In this document: positions 45,650-54,220 of the stretch, piece after piece | How the letters are laid out: the number at the start of each line of letters is the position of its first letter | Numbering within the stretch: position 1 is the first letter of the stretch | From: Poriferisodalis sp965214215 | GTDB lineage: Bacteria; Actinomycetota; Acidimicrobiia; Acidimicrobiales; Poriferisodalaceae | Length of the DNA: 64,000 nt | Direction: 5' to 3' | Assembly (NCBI RefSeq): GCF_965214215.1 | Contig: NZ_CBDCBD010000003.1 | Coordinates: 62,001-126,000, forward strand | Program-made: the position numbers and the translations under genes | The notes under the pieces: generated by a model | Seen by the model: the letters and a program-made list of their open reading frames with translations, nothing else | Databases searched by the model: none | What the model was told of the DNA's origin: nothing

Positions 45650-46420
45650 TCAGCCCAGGCGGCGCTCGAGGTCGGCCCAGAGCTCGTCGAATGCCTGCGC
45701 CGCTTCTGGTGCGCCAGCCCGGCGGCCGAGCGCCCGCAGCGGCAGAGACTGCCCGGAAGCCTCAGCGATGGCGGCCCGCTGCGGGATGGGCGGCAACATG
45801 TCGGCGCCGAAGCGCTCAGCGAGCTGCTGGGCCCAATAGGCGTTGTCGCGTGTGCGCCCCACGCGGTTCGCCACGATGCCAGCAATCGTGGGAGTGCCCT
45901 GGCGCTGCGAGACTCGCTTGATGGTGGACCGCATGAGGTCGACTCCGTCGGCTGCCCAAGCGGCCGGCTCGGTCACCACGAGCGCACGGTCGGCTGCGAA
46001 CAGACCGTTGATGCACAGCAGTCCCAGCGACGGGGGGCAGTCGATGAGCACGAGATCGTGGTTCACACCTGCGAGAGCGATACGCAAGCGATCCTGCGCG
46101 CCCACCAAGTCGGCAGCCATCTGAGGCTCCCGGCTGGCCAAGGCATAGCTACCAGGCGCCAGCTGGGGACACGGCCCGTCGGGGGGCCAGCGGGCGTCGG
46201 TGACCGCCGCGAGCACTGCACCGGGCGTCGGGTCGGCGAGCGCGTCGTCAACGTTCGGCGAGCCATTCCACACGCCAAGACCGGCAGACGCGTTCGACTG
46301 GGGGTCCAGATCCACGACGAGGACGCTCAGCCCGCCAGCGCACGCAGCTTCGGCGATGCCAAGCGCGACCGTCGTCTTGCCCACGCCGCCCTTCTGGTTG
46401 ACCACAGCCAGCGTCGCCAT
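45650..46420 (-). CDS. ParA/Soj-type ATPase
   Basis: A 256-residue deviant-Walker ATPase: ATLAVVNQKGGVGKTTVALGIAEA (the signature KGGVGKTT near residues 9-16), DLDPQSNASAGLG, LIDCPPSLGLLCINGLFAADRALVVTEP and IAGIVANRVGRTRDN. Members partition chromosomes or plasmids or position large protein assemblies. No parB, parS or origin is nearby, so it is an orphan and could position another cargo. The ATG at 46420 is preferred because homology begins with MATLAVVNQKG. It starts 69 nt from copy 3 of the dispersed repeat. Confidence 0.87.
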   Translation of the reverse strand: MATLAVVNQKGGVGKTTVALGIAEAACAGGLSVLVVDLDPQSNASAGLGVWNGSPNVDDALADPTPGAVLAAVTDARWPPDGPCPQLAPGSYALASREPQMAADLVGAQDRLRIALAGVNHDLVLIDCPPSLGLLCINGLFAADRALVVTEPAAWAADGVDLMRSTIKRVSQRQGTPTIAGIVANRVGRTRDNAYWAQQLAERFGADMLPPIPQRAAIAEASGQSLPLRALGRRAGAPEAAQAFDELWADLERRLG

Positions 46421-46488
46421 CGCTACTGCCCTACGAACGAGCGCCAACTGGCGCATTCTCGGACGGTTGAGCGGATTGCTTCCCGCTC

Positions 46489-46545
46489 TTGTTCGCTGCG
46501 CTCACGGGCCGCTCGGGCCACGGCTTCGCCTGCCGGCTCAGCCTC
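46489..46545. repeat. Dispersed 57-bp repeat, copy 3
   Basis: A full-length copy of the element at 25701: TTGTTCGCTGCG, CTCACGGGCCGCTCGGGCCA, CGGCTTCGCC, spacer TGCCG, GCTCAGCCTC. It is in the same orientation as the other copies, within the mshC-parA spacer. The spacer of exactly 5 nt differs in sequence from each other copy. Confidence 0.85.
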
Positions 46546-46570
46546 TGCACCTGTCTCCGGGCGCACCGCG

Positions 46571-47773
46571 TCACGGCGCAGCAGTAGCAGGCGGCCGGGA
46601 CAAGTCGATGCCGCACAGCGCCGCCCCGGCTGCCAACTCGCCTCGCAAAGCGGTGCCCGCCGCCCCGCGATCGACGGCTGCGGCCGCGTCGAGCAGTGCG
46701 GCGCGGGCCATCGGGGCATTGAGGTCGTCATCCAGCACAGCCTGCACCTCAGCGAGCAAGCCCGATGACCCTCCGCTGGATCCGGCGGCTGGCGGCGCAC
46801 CCGCCACAGCTCCCACCAACGTGTCGAGGTCGCGCTGGGCCGCGAGGCCCTCCGAGTCGAACCATTCCCACTCGGTGCGGTAGTGGTGTGCCATCAACGC
46901 GAGCCGGATGGCTCGCGGGTCGACGCGGGCACGCAGATCCGAGATGAAGACGAGATTGCCGAGCGATTTCGACATCTTGTCCCCTTGGTACGCCACGAGC
47001 CCCGCATGCACCCAGTAGCGGGCCAACGGAGCGCCATGAATTGCCTCGCTCTGAGCAATCTCGCACTCGTGGTGGGGAAACACCAGGTCGCCGCCGCCAC
47101 CGTGGATATCGATCGTGGGGCCCAGCGCTGCGTAACCCATTGCTGAGCACTCGATGTGCCAGCCAGGACGTCCCGGGCCGAACGGCGACGGCCATGAGGG
47201 CTCGCCGTCTGCGCTGGCCTGCCACAGCACGAAATCGAGCGGGTTGCGCTGGCGGGGGTCGTCGGGACTGCCGCCGCGCTCAGCCGCGAGCTCGGTCATA
47301 CGGTCGGCGCTATAGCCCGACAGCTTCCCGAATTGCGGGAAGGTGGCGACATCGAAGAACACCCGATCAGCCGAGACGTACGCGTGGCCCGCGTCAAGCA
47401 GCTTGGCGATCATGGCGATCATGGCGTCGATGGACCCGGTGGCCCGCGGCTCGTGCGCCGCTGGCCGTGCCTGCAGGGCGATCATGTCCGCTTCGAAACG
47501 CTCGATCTCCCGCTCGGCCAGTGCCAGATAGTGCTCGCCGAGCTCAGCCGCCTTGGGCAGGATGCTGTCGTCCACGTCGGTGTAGTTGCGCACCAGCGTG
47601 ACGGAGTGGCCCATGTCTTCGAGACGCCGGATCATCAAGTCATACGCCAGGTAGGTGGCGGCATGGCCGAGGTGGGTGGCGTCATAAGGCGTGATGCCGC
47701 ACACGTACATGCCAACGTGGTCGCCGAGCTCGAGCTCGATGACCGCCTTTTGCGCTGTGTCGTAGATGCGCAT
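46571..47773 (-). CDS. mshC: Mycothiol synthesis cysteine ligase MshC
   Basis: MshC joins cysteine to glucosaminyl-inositol with ATP, a step of mycothiol synthesis confined to actinobacteria. The 400-residue protein resembles cysteinyl-tRNA synthetase but lacks the anticodon domain. It has the MshC-type HIGH-region form GMYVCGITPYDATHLGHAAT (Thr in place of the CysRS pattern), a GGGGDLVFPHHECEIAQSEA zinc and adenylate region, and KMSKSLGN. A start at MRIYDTAQKAVIEL was chosen because the upstream extension is not conserved in composition. It heads a long minus-strand run and is divergent from the unknown 47806 gene. Confidence 0.92.
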   Translation of the reverse strand: MRIYDTAQKAVIELELGDHVGMYVCGITPYDATHLGHAATYLAYDLMIRRLEDMGHSVTLVRNYTDVDDSILPKAAELGEHYLALAEREIERFEADMIALQARPAAHEPRATGSIDAMIAMIAKLLDAGHAYVSADRVFFDVATFPQFGKLSGYSADRMTELAAERGGSPDDPRQRNPLDFVLWQASADGEPSWPSPFGPGRPGWHIECSAMGYAALGPTIDIHGGGGDLVFPHHECEIAQSEAIHGAPLARYWVHAGLVAYQGDKMSKSLGNLVFISDLRARVDPRAIRLALMAHHYRTEWEWFDSEGLAAQRDLDTLVGAVAGAPPAAGSSGGSSGLLAEVQAVLDDDLNAPMARAALLDAAAAVDRGAAGTALRGELAAGAALCGIDLSRPPATAAP

Positions 47774-47805
47774 TCCCACGGCCCGACACGGTACTGTCGA
47801 AGCAG

Positions 47806-48984
47806 GTGGACGGGCGTCGAGACGATCGTGCGCTGCTCGAGCGGATTGCTCTGTACCGGCATCGTCGCGAGCTTCCACCGATCCAGCCGGCGCTCATCGA
47901 AGAGCTTGCCGAATGGCTCGCAACACACGGCACCGACCCGCTTACCTACGTCTGCGAGCTCTTTGAGCGTCACCAAGTCGTCTTCGTTGGCCACCACACA
48001 CCCACACGTCGCGCGGGGCTGTTCCTGCAGGATCTCATTGCGGCGGCGTACCGGTCCGGCGTGAGCATCGTCGCGATGGAATACGCGTGCGTCGACGACC
48101 AAGCACGGCTGGATGCGGTGGTCACCGGCACGACCTTCGACGAGCAGCTTGCACGCGAGGCATTACTTCGCTGGGGCATCCGTCACAACTTCGCCTACCG
48201 CGAGTACCTCGATGTGCTGAGAGCGGTATGGGAGGTGAACCACCGCTTCGTCGTCAGCGGGCCGCCCATGCGCGTGCTTGGGCTCGACTACGACCTGGAC
48301 CTCGATGCCGTCACCGACACGGCCGACCTGCGGACGTCGTACGCGTGGCCGCATCTGCGAAATCGCGGCCCGGTGTCGGCGCATATGTGCGACGTGCTGC
48401 TCACTGAGGTCATCGAGCCCGGGCATCGAGCGCTCGTGCTGACACGCACAGCACATGCGATGACCCGAGCGCGGCGGGTGCCGCACCAAGTATGGGATGC
48501 CATCGACGCCGAGGTCGTCGGCGGCTACGTGGTCGGCGCGGCGAACCGCGTATACGAAGTTGTGGCCGACCGAGCCGTCACCGTGCTGATACACGAGCCG
48601 CTGCCTGCCGACGGCGAATTGTGCGACTACGCGCTGGTGGCAGACGGCGCACTCGATGCGACGTTTGCGATGCACCCCGACTTGGCCGTGCCGCTCGCCT
48701 TCGATGTCGACCGGGGTCCCACAGCGCGGCTCGTATGCAAGACGAGCCTTGACCGCGAACCGCTTGGCACGCTCGCCAGCGGCTGGATCTACCTCGAACC
48801 GGACTACCAACGCCGAGCGCCGACCCCGCTGCCCGAACCAGTGCCCGCGGTCCACGTGGAGCACGCTCGGCGGTATGCCCTCGATCCAGAGTTGAGAGAT
48901 CGCAAATCCACCCCAAACGACTTCGCGGCGGCGGTCTCTGAGTCGGCTGCAGCGGCAGAACTGGCCTGGACACAAGTGCTCTGA
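47806..48984 (+). CDS. Conserved protein of unknown function, possible ChaN/erythromycin-esterase-like fold (paralogue 1)
   Basis: I do not recognise a close family for this 392-residue protein. Its layout (VVFVGHHTPTRRAGLFLQDLIAAAYRSGVSIVAMEYACVDDQARLD, an aromatic REYLDVLRAVWEVN segment, and later VIEPGHRALVLTRTAHAM) recalls ChaN/TraB/EreA-type proteins. Those begin with a GE.H box, a metal or heme ligand, then an ME element; here it reads G-H-H and MEY. No signal peptide is seen. The next gene (49045) has the same order of blocks, so the two are paralogues. They share the strand with a tyrosine-phosphatase-like gene. Confidence 0.5.
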   Translation: MDGRRDDRALLERIALYRHRRELPPIQPALIEELAEWLATHGTDPLTYVCELFERHQVVFVGHHTPTRRAGLFLQDLIAAAYRSGVSIVAMEYACVDDQARLDAVVTGTTFDEQLAREALLRWGIRHNFAYREYLDVLRAVWEVNHRFVVSGPPMRVLGLDYDLDLDAVTDTADLRTSYAWPHLRNRGPVSAHMCDVLLTEVIEPGHRALVLTRTAHAMTRARRVPHQVWDAIDAEVVGGYVVGAANRVYEVVADRAVTVLIHEPLPADGELCDYALVADGALDATFAMHPDLAVPLAFDVDRGPTARLVCKTSLDREPLGTLASGWIYLEPDYQRRAPTPLPEPVPAVHVEHARRYALDPELRDRKSTPNDFAAAVSESAAAAELAWTQVL

Positions 48985-49044
48985 GTCGACTGTCGGCCGT
49001 CTTGGCGTCAGATTCGACGTCGCCAGCGGGCAGACTCATAGGCG

Positions 49045-50214
49045 GTGCCGCCCGAAACCACCGACGACGAGCGGTCCCCATCCGCGCTTCACTCGCCTGA
49101 GGAATACCTCGGCGGCATCTGCGGTCGTCACCAGATCGTGTTGCTGGGAGATCAGATCGGGGTGCGCCAGCATCTGCGCTTCTTGGCAGGCAGCCTCTCC
49201 GAGCTCGCCGACAACGGCGTGGAGAACCTCGCCTGGGAGTTCACCAACTCGCGCCGGCAAGCCGAGCTCGATGCGCTGGTCGATGGGCCCGACTGGGACA
49301 GCCGGGCGTGCGCCGATCTGTTCGTCGATCTACTCGGGATCGGATTCGGTTACCAGGAATATGCTGATGTGCTGCACGCAGTCTGGAGGCACAACGACGC
49401 TGAACGCCGCCGAGACGACGACCGCCGGCCCATCCGCGTGATCGCGCTCGGCCTGCCCACCTACGTGGAGGATCCCGACCTGCTCGACGGTCGCTCAGCC
49501 GCCGAACTCGGGCTGCGGAACTGGTCGCTCGGCGGGCACTACCGGGACATGTCCGCGTTTCACGCAGCGAGCGTGCTTACTGCGGAAGTGCTGCGCCGGG
49601 GACAGCGGGCGCTCGTGTACATGAATGTCGCCGCCACCACGACAGATCTTGTCGAGTGGGTCGACTGCTCGCCGACAACCTCTGCGGGCAACCTGCTGTG
49701 GCGCTGGATGAGCGACGGCTGTCGGCGAGTCGTGATTCACGGCGCGCTGTCCGACACCGGGGCCACAGAACGCGTCGAGGAGCTGATCTCACGCTCGCCG
49801 GAGGGACGTGGCCGCGCCGACATCCGATTCGGTCTGGACGTGGTGGCCTCGACGCTCGGCAGTGTCGCGATGACGGAGGTGCATGGCTCCCTCGACGGTG
49901 TCGACACCGCTCTGCGACTGCGCGACGTGGCCGACGGCTACGTATATCTCGGGCCTCGCGCCGACTGGGAACCGTGCACCCTGATCGACGACCTCATCAC
50001 CGCTGAGAACTTCGCGAGTGCCGAGGCCCGCTACCGGGCGCTCGATCCCCGCTCGGAGCCCTACAGCCGCGAAGAGCTCGACGAGGTACGTCGCAGCGGG
50101 CAGCAGGAGCTGCCGCAGGCGTGGCCGCCTCTGCCCGAACCGCCCGAGGAACCGAAGCGCCGCTTCGCGCGGTTCCGCAAGGGCGGTGGCGCTGACGTCC
50201 AAGAGGGTGCGTGA
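49045..50214 (+). CDS. Conserved protein of unknown function, paralogue 2 of the 47806 gene
   Basis: A 389-residue protein with blocks parallel to the preceding gene: IVLLGDQIGVRQHLRFLAGSLSELADNGVENLAWEFTNSRRQAELD, GYQEYADVLHAVWRHND, and VLRRGQRALVYMNVAATTTDL. The putative acid/His box reads GDQIGVRQH, with Glu changed to Asp, and the second acid is in AWEF. The tail from about 345 is Pro/Arg/Gly-rich. It starts with GTG, 60 nt after paralogue 1, and its stop overlaps the phosphatase-like start (GTGA), so all three genes are likely one transcript. Activity unknown. Confidence 0.5.
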   Translation: MPPETTDDERSPSALHSPEEYLGGICGRHQIVLLGDQIGVRQHLRFLAGSLSELADNGVENLAWEFTNSRRQAELDALVDGPDWDSRACADLFVDLLGIGFGYQEYADVLHAVWRHNDAERRRDDDRRPIRVIALGLPTYVEDPDLLDGRSAAELGLRNWSLGGHYRDMSAFHAASVLTAEVLRRGQRALVYMNVAATTTDLVEWVDCSPTTSAGNLLWRWMSDGCRRVVIHGALSDTGATERVEELISRSPEGRGRADIRFGLDVVASTLGSVAMTEVHGSLDGVDTALRLRDVADGYVYLGPRADWEPCTLIDDLITAENFASAEARYRALDPRSEPYSREELDEVRRSGQQELPQAWPPLPEPPEEPKRRFARFRKGGGADVQEGA

Positions 50215-50843
50215 GGGCCGTGCAGCACCGCATCGACGAGATTCCGCTGCCCTCTCCGCCGGCCCGCGGCCGCCTGTTCGTCACCAACTTCTCCGCCGTC
50301 GGTCCCGACCCCCAGTCCGCTCTCGACCGTGTGGAAGCCACGTCGCTGGTCTGCCTGCTCACACCCGATGAGATCAGGCTGCGCTATCCCGACTACATCC
50401 CGTGGCTGCTGACCCACATGCCGCCGTGGTTGGCGTCGCAGGTCAACCAGGACGACTTGACAGCGACGCTCGCAGAGCATGCCGAGCGGTTCGGGGAGTT
50501 CGACCTCGACGAGGTGCGGTTCCGCAGCGACTTCGACGCTCGAGCGCTGTGGCTCCCCACGCCCGACGGGTACGTCACCTTCGACGATGCGCTGATGGGA
50601 ACTGTCGCCTACGCCAACGATGCGCTCTACCGGGGTTCCAACGTGCTCGTGCACTGCGGTGCAGGAATGGCGCGGACGGCAGTGCTCGGCATTTTGACCA
50701 TGATCTCCCTCGGCGCTGACCCGTCTGAGGCGCCCACGGATTTCCGCGCCGCTCGCCCCGGCGGCGGCCCGGACGGACCGCCCCAGCAGGACCAGATCGA
50801 GCGTCTCATCGATCGGGCCCGCCGCCTGATCCCATTCGACTGA
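50211..50843 (+). CDS. Protein-tyrosine/dual-specificity-phosphatase-like protein
   Basis: A 210-residue protein with the Cys-phosphatase P-loop HCGAGMART at residues 148-156 (Cys149, Arg155). The upstream segment places an Asp (WLPTPDGYVTFDDA, Asp119 or Asp125/126) where the general acid of the WPD-type loop would lie. The rest does not resemble a named subgroup. It is translationally coupled to the preceding paralogue, suggesting these proteins act together. The gene is convergent with the NUDIX hydrolase, 8 nt apart. Confidence 0.7.
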   Translation: MRAVQHRIDEIPLPSPPARGRLFVTNFSAVGPDPQSALDRVEATSLVCLLTPDEIRLRYPDYIPWLLTHMPPWLASQVNQDDLTATLAEHAERFGEFDLDEVRFRSDFDARALWLPTPDGYVTFDDALMGTVAYANDALYRGSNVLVHCGAGMARTAVLGILTMISLGADPSEAPTDFRAARPGGGPDGPPQQDQIERLIDRARRLIPFD

Positions 50844-50851
50844 CCTCACCT

Positions 50852-51679
50852 TCAGCCCGCAGCAGCAGCGGTGCCGTCGTGTTCTTCCCAGCGCCAGCCG
50901 GAGCGGACCATGATGCAGCGGCGCCGCGGACCGGGCGCATCCAGATCGCCGTCGGGGAAGGCGGCGTCGCCCACGTAGACGGCGACGTTGCCGGGGTCAG
51001 TCTCCGGCGACGGGATGATTTCAGTGTGAAAACACTCGTGACCGTTCACGGCGGCCAGCACCTCGGCAGAAGTGCTGAAGCCGCACAGCCACGTGAGGGT
51101 GACGAATGTGGGCGTGACGAATTCGATCTCGCCCGCTGCCCGCCGTTCCAGCGCCGCCGCAGGTGACACCCAAGCGTGGTCCAGGATCTCGCTGCCATCG
51201 ACGCGCACCTCTTCCAGTTCCAACGGTGCCTTGCAGACGAAGAAGTGCGTCGAAAATCGCTTGGGCCGGATCGGCGGCGGCAGCCAGTGGGCGAAGTGAG
51301 TCAGCTCAGCACCCGACAAGTCGATGCCTGCCTCCTCTTCGGCCTCGCGTACTGCGGCGGTGCGGTACCCCCGCATGTCGCCCGAATGCAGGCCCGCGGA
51401 CCCTGTGGCGGTCCGGGGATCGCATGGGCCGACTACGTCGCCGGGCGCAGCCCGGTCGGGAGGATCCACCCGGCCGCCGGGGAACACCCACATGCCGCCG
51501 AAGAAGCCCCGCGAATTGCGCCTGAGCATCAGCACCTCGATGTGTGCCCCAACATCGCTGGGGGCGCGATCGAAGCCGTGGCCGGGGGCGGCGGCGGGGG
51601 CGGCGTCGCGCAGGACCACCACTGTCGCCGCGTCGATCGGCGGGGGCGGCGTGACCGGTTCGGTCTGGGCACTGCTCAT
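50852..51679 (-). CDS. NUDIX hydrolase (NUDT19-like)
   Basis: A 275-residue NUDIX protein whose box is split by an insert: GGMWVFPGGRVDPPD at about 60-74 and AAVREAEEEAGIDLSG near residues 108-123, with the metal-binding REAEEEAG intact. The spaced box and following HFAHWLPPPIRPKRFSTHFFV segment resemble the coenzyme-A diphosphatase (NUDT7/19) type. Thus acyl-CoA or CoA pyrophosphate bonds are plausible substrates. It overlaps the HAD gene by 4 nt (ATGA), so the two are coupled. Confidence 0.78.
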   Translation of the reverse strand: MSSAQTEPVTPPPPIDAATVVVLRDAAPAAAPGHGFDRAPSDVGAHIEVLMLRRNSRGFFGGMWVFPGGRVDPPDRAAPGDVVGPCDPRTATGSAGLHSGDMRGYRTAAVREAEEEAGIDLSGAELTHFAHWLPPPIRPKRFSTHFFVCKAPLELEEVRVDGSEILDHAWVSPAAALERRAAGEIEFVTPTFVTLTWLCGFSTSAEVLAAVNGHECFHTEIIPSPETDPGNVAVYVGDAAFPDGDLDAPGPRRRCIMVRSGWRWEEHDGTAAAAG

Positions 51680-52326
51680 GCCGTATCCAGGGTGCGCCGT
51701 TCCAGCCGGTCTGAGCCCGCGTCAATGCCTGGCAACGGACGGGCCACCGCACTGCCGGCCGCCGCCATCAGTTCGACGATCATCTCCTCGACCTCGACCC
51801 AGTCATGGGCGCGAGGGGCGGCCAGATCGCTGTTGTACGGCTGGTCGTACACGATGGCATGGCCGCCAGCAGCCCGGATGGCCTCGATGTTGTGCGGCGC
51901 ATCCTCAATGTGCGCGTCAGCGTTCACCACCGACTTGTCTGCCAGAAAGCAGATGTCCCGGTAGGGAATGCGATAGCGGTCGAGCCACTCCACGGTGTCG
52001 CTGACGGTCACCCGGTGGCCCCAGCTCGTGTAGAGCCGGTGCGTCACCAGCCGGATCCACACACCGGCATCGGACAGGCGCCACAGCGCCTCCGAGCAAC
52101 CCGGCATCGGATCGATGTCGCGGAACATGCGGTAGTCCAGCACCGCGATGCGGTGCAACTCCTCGAAGTCGCCATCGTCGAGGCCCCACTCTTTGAAGCT
52201 CCAACTGCGCACGAGGGGCAGGGTGTCCTCACTCACGTTCCGCTCGCGCGCCACCACCCGGCGGAATGCCTCGGTGTGCTGGGCACACACACCGTCGAGA
52301 TCGACGGCCAGTACGAACTCGGGCAC
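51676..52326 (-). CDS. HAD-family 5'-nucleotidase-like phosphatase
   Basis: A 216-residue protein with the HAD motif I VDLDGVCAQ (residues 8-16; Asp9 nucleophile, Asp11 acid), motif II LVTHR (Thr near 95), a Lys in DKSVVNADAH and motif III HIEDAPHN. The arrangement resembles the NT5C/deoxyribonucleotidase group, so dephosphorylation of a nucleotide is likely. It is upstream of the NUDIX gene on the minus strand and divergent from the nitrile hydratase operon. Confidence 0.75.
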   Translation of the reverse strand: MPEFVLAVDLDGVCAQHTEAFRRVVARERNVSEDTLPLVRSWSFKEWGLDDGDFEELHRIAVLDYRMFRDIDPMPGCSEALWRLSDAGVWIRLVTHRLYTSWGHRVTVSDTVEWLDRYRIPYRDICFLADKSVVNADAHIEDAPHNIEAIRAAGGHAIVYDQPYNSDLAAPRAHDWVEVEEMIVELMAAAGSAVARPLPGIDAGSDRLERRTLDTA

Positions 52327-52424
52327 CCCCGCAAGCTAACAACCTGGTCGGCACAGACTCGGGTGATTACGGCTCGCCGTGTCGAACTGCGGCGAGCGCC
52401 GCCGCAGATGCAAAGCTGTGGTCG

Positions 52425-53141
52425 ATGCAACTCGGCATTCACGACCTCGGCGGCGCCCCCGGTCACGGACCGGTGCCACACGAACCGGACGAGCTGCCGT
52501 TCCACGCCGACTGGGAGCGGCGCGTCTTCGGGCTGTTCGGCACCGTAACCGCCTCAACGGCGCGCCGGCCTGGGGTGTTCCGCCACGCGCTCGAGCGCCT
52601 CGACCCAGACGACTACTTCGACCACGGCTACTACGGCCGCTGGCTCGCGGGTTTCGAAGTGCTGCTTGTCGAGCACGGCGTGATCAGTCCCGATGAGATG
52701 AACAGCGCGGTGGCTCCCCGAGCACGACTGACTCCCGACGAGGCGTCTAGGGCGTCCCCGGCCCTGCGAGCGGCTCCGTTGGCTCGACGCGACCCGGCAC
52801 TGATGCCCCCAGACCGCCCCACTGTGGTTCCGGAGCATCGCACAGTGCGGCGCGAGCTGGCAGAAGCCGCCCGCTTCAGCATTGGAGATCAGGTGATGGC
52901 CCCAGCGCCGACGCAACCAGGCCACACGCGGCTGCCCGGCTACGTCGTGGGCAAGACGGGCACCGTGGTGAAGCTGCATCCCGCCGAAGTGCTGCCCGAC
53001 AGCACCGCGCACGACCTCGGCGAGCGGCCACAGCACGTGTACTGCGTGGGATATGACGCCGCGACGCTGTGGGGCGACGGAGCCGATCCGAACGCGACGG
53101 TTCACGTCGACCTCTACGAGTGCTACCTGACGGCCGCGTAG
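52425..53141 (+). CDS. nthB: Nitrile hydratase beta subunit
   Basis: A 238-residue protein with both parts of the beta subunit: an N-terminal helical arm starting MQLGIHDLGGAPGHGPVPHEPDELPFHADWERRVFGLFG, with RLDPDDYFDHGYYGRWLAGFEVLLVEHGVI, and a C-terminal SH3-like barrel (FSIGDQVMAPAP...HTRLPGYVVGKTGTVVKLH...YCVGYDAATLWGDGAD). With the alpha subunit it forms the enzyme that hydrates nitriles to amides. Gene order beta-alpha-accessory is typical of cobalt-type enzymes. The ATG at 52425 is the only sensible start near the conserved opening. It is divergent from the HAD gene with about 100 nt between. Confidence 0.93.
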   Translation: MQLGIHDLGGAPGHGPVPHEPDELPFHADWERRVFGLFGTVTASTARRPGVFRHALERLDPDDYFDHGYYGRWLAGFEVLLVEHGVISPDEMNSAVAPRARLTPDEASRASPALRAAPLARRDPALMPPDRPTVVPEHRTVRRELAEAARFSIGDQVMAPAPTQPGHTRLPGYVVGKTGTVVKLHPAEVLPDSTAHDLGERPQHVYCVGYDAATLWGDGADPNATVHVDLYECYLTAA

Positions 53142-53163
53142 ACCGACGTCTGAGCGACAGGCA

Positions 53164-53838
53164 ATGGAGGAACCAGAACACATGGGAGACGAGCACACCC
53201 ACGGCCACCACCACGATCATCACGACGCGTCCTCGCCAGAAATCCGTGTCGAGGCGCTCGAAGACCTGCTGGTCGCCAAGGGACTTGCCGATCCCGAGCG
53301 GATCGATGCGACCATCCGGCGCTTCGAGCACGACATCGGTCCGATGGTCGGAGCGCAGCTGGTAGCCCAAGCATGGACTGACTCCGGACTGCGGCAGCGG
53401 CTGCTGGCCGATGCCGACGCAGTCGTCGCCGAGATGGGCCTGCGCGGTCCCGAGATCGAGCACATCGAAGTGAAGGCCAACGCGCCGCGCATCCACAACG
53501 TGGTCGTCTGCACGCTGTGCTCGTGCTACCCGTGGGCGCTGCTGGGGCTGCCGCCGAACTGGTACAAGAGCCCCGAGTACCGGGCCCGAGTGGTGCGCGA
53601 ACCCCGCTCGGTGCTCGCCGAGATGGGACTCGAACTCGAGCCGGACACCGAAGTGCGCATCTGGGACTCGAGCTCGGAAACACGGTTCTTGGTGCTGCCT
53701 GAGCGGCCGGCGGGCACCGATGACTGGCCGATCGAACAGTTGGCCGGACTCGTCACGCGGGACTCGATGATCGGTGTGGCCCGTGCCGCCGACCCGCAGC
53801 GAGTAGCGAGAGCCCGCAATTCGGTGACCCGGTCATGA
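53164..53838 (+). CDS. nthA: Cobalt-type nitrile hydratase alpha subunit
   Basis: A 224-residue alpha subunit. The metal site VCTLCSC (Cys116, Cys119, Cys121 as ligands; cysteines normally become sulfinic and sulfenic) has Thr between the first two, the pattern known for Co(III) rather than Fe(III) enzymes (CSLC). YPWALLGLPPNWYKSPEYRARVVREPR is the conserved substrate-binding follow-on. An unusual His-rich head (HTHGHHHDHH, residues 11-20) precedes the catalytic part. Its stop overlaps the accessory ATG (ATGA). Together with nthB it would act in the cytoplasm. Confidence 0.95.
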   Translation: MEEPEHMGDEHTHGHHHDHHDASSPEIRVEALEDLLVAKGLADPERIDATIRRFEHDIGPMVGAQLVAQAWTDSGLRQRLLADADAVVAEMGLRGPEIEHIEVKANAPRIHNVVVCTLCSCYPWALLGLPPNWYKSPEYRARVVREPRSVLAEMGLELEPDTEVRIWDSSSETRFLVLPERPAGTDDWPIEQLAGLVTRDSMIGVARAADPQRVARARNSVTRS

Positions 53839-54176
53839 GCGTCGACCTGCTCGAAGGAACCATGGCCGCGCCGCCGCGGGACAACGGCGAACTGGTCTTC
53901 GCTGAGCCTTGGCAAGCCCGGGCATTCGGTCTCGCAACAGACCTTGCCAACGAAGGTCACTTCACCTGGGATGAGTTCCGCGAACAGCTCGTCGCAGCCA
54001 TCGCCGCCGCTGAGACTGCCGCGGCGAACGGTGCTACCTCCGAGGCGTGGAATTACTACCAGTGCTGGCTTATCGCACTCGAGCAGGCGGTCACCGACAG
54101 CGGGCTTGTGGAGCGAAGAACACTCGCTGATCGGGCCGCCCAGTACGCCGAACGGCCATCGGGCCACGACCACTGA
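53835..54176 (+). CDS. Nitrile hydratase accessory protein
   Basis: A 113-residue protein whose centre reads VFAEPWQARAFGLATDLANEGHFTWDEFREQLVAAIAAAE and then WNYYQCWLIALEQAV. This matches the small nitrile hydratase accessory or activator family that accompanies cobalt enzymes and delivers metal or aids subunit exchange. It is coupled to nthA by a 4-nt overlap and ends 44 nt before the selenoprotein gene on the same strand. Confidence 0.85.
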   Translation: MSVDLLEGTMAAPPRDNGELVFAEPWQARAFGLATDLANEGHFTWDEFREQLVAAIAAAETAAANGATSEAWNYYQCWLIALEQAVTDSGLVERRTLADRAAQYAERPSGHDH

Positions 54177-54220
54177 GCGCGCCGCACGCGTGCGATCCGC
54201 GCGGGTGTCAGACTGTGTGC

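Noticed and set aside
45650..46420. Replication origin or parS region near the ParA gene
   Set aside because: No parB, dnaA or parS-like 16-bp palindrome was seen around it, so it is treated as an orphan ParA.
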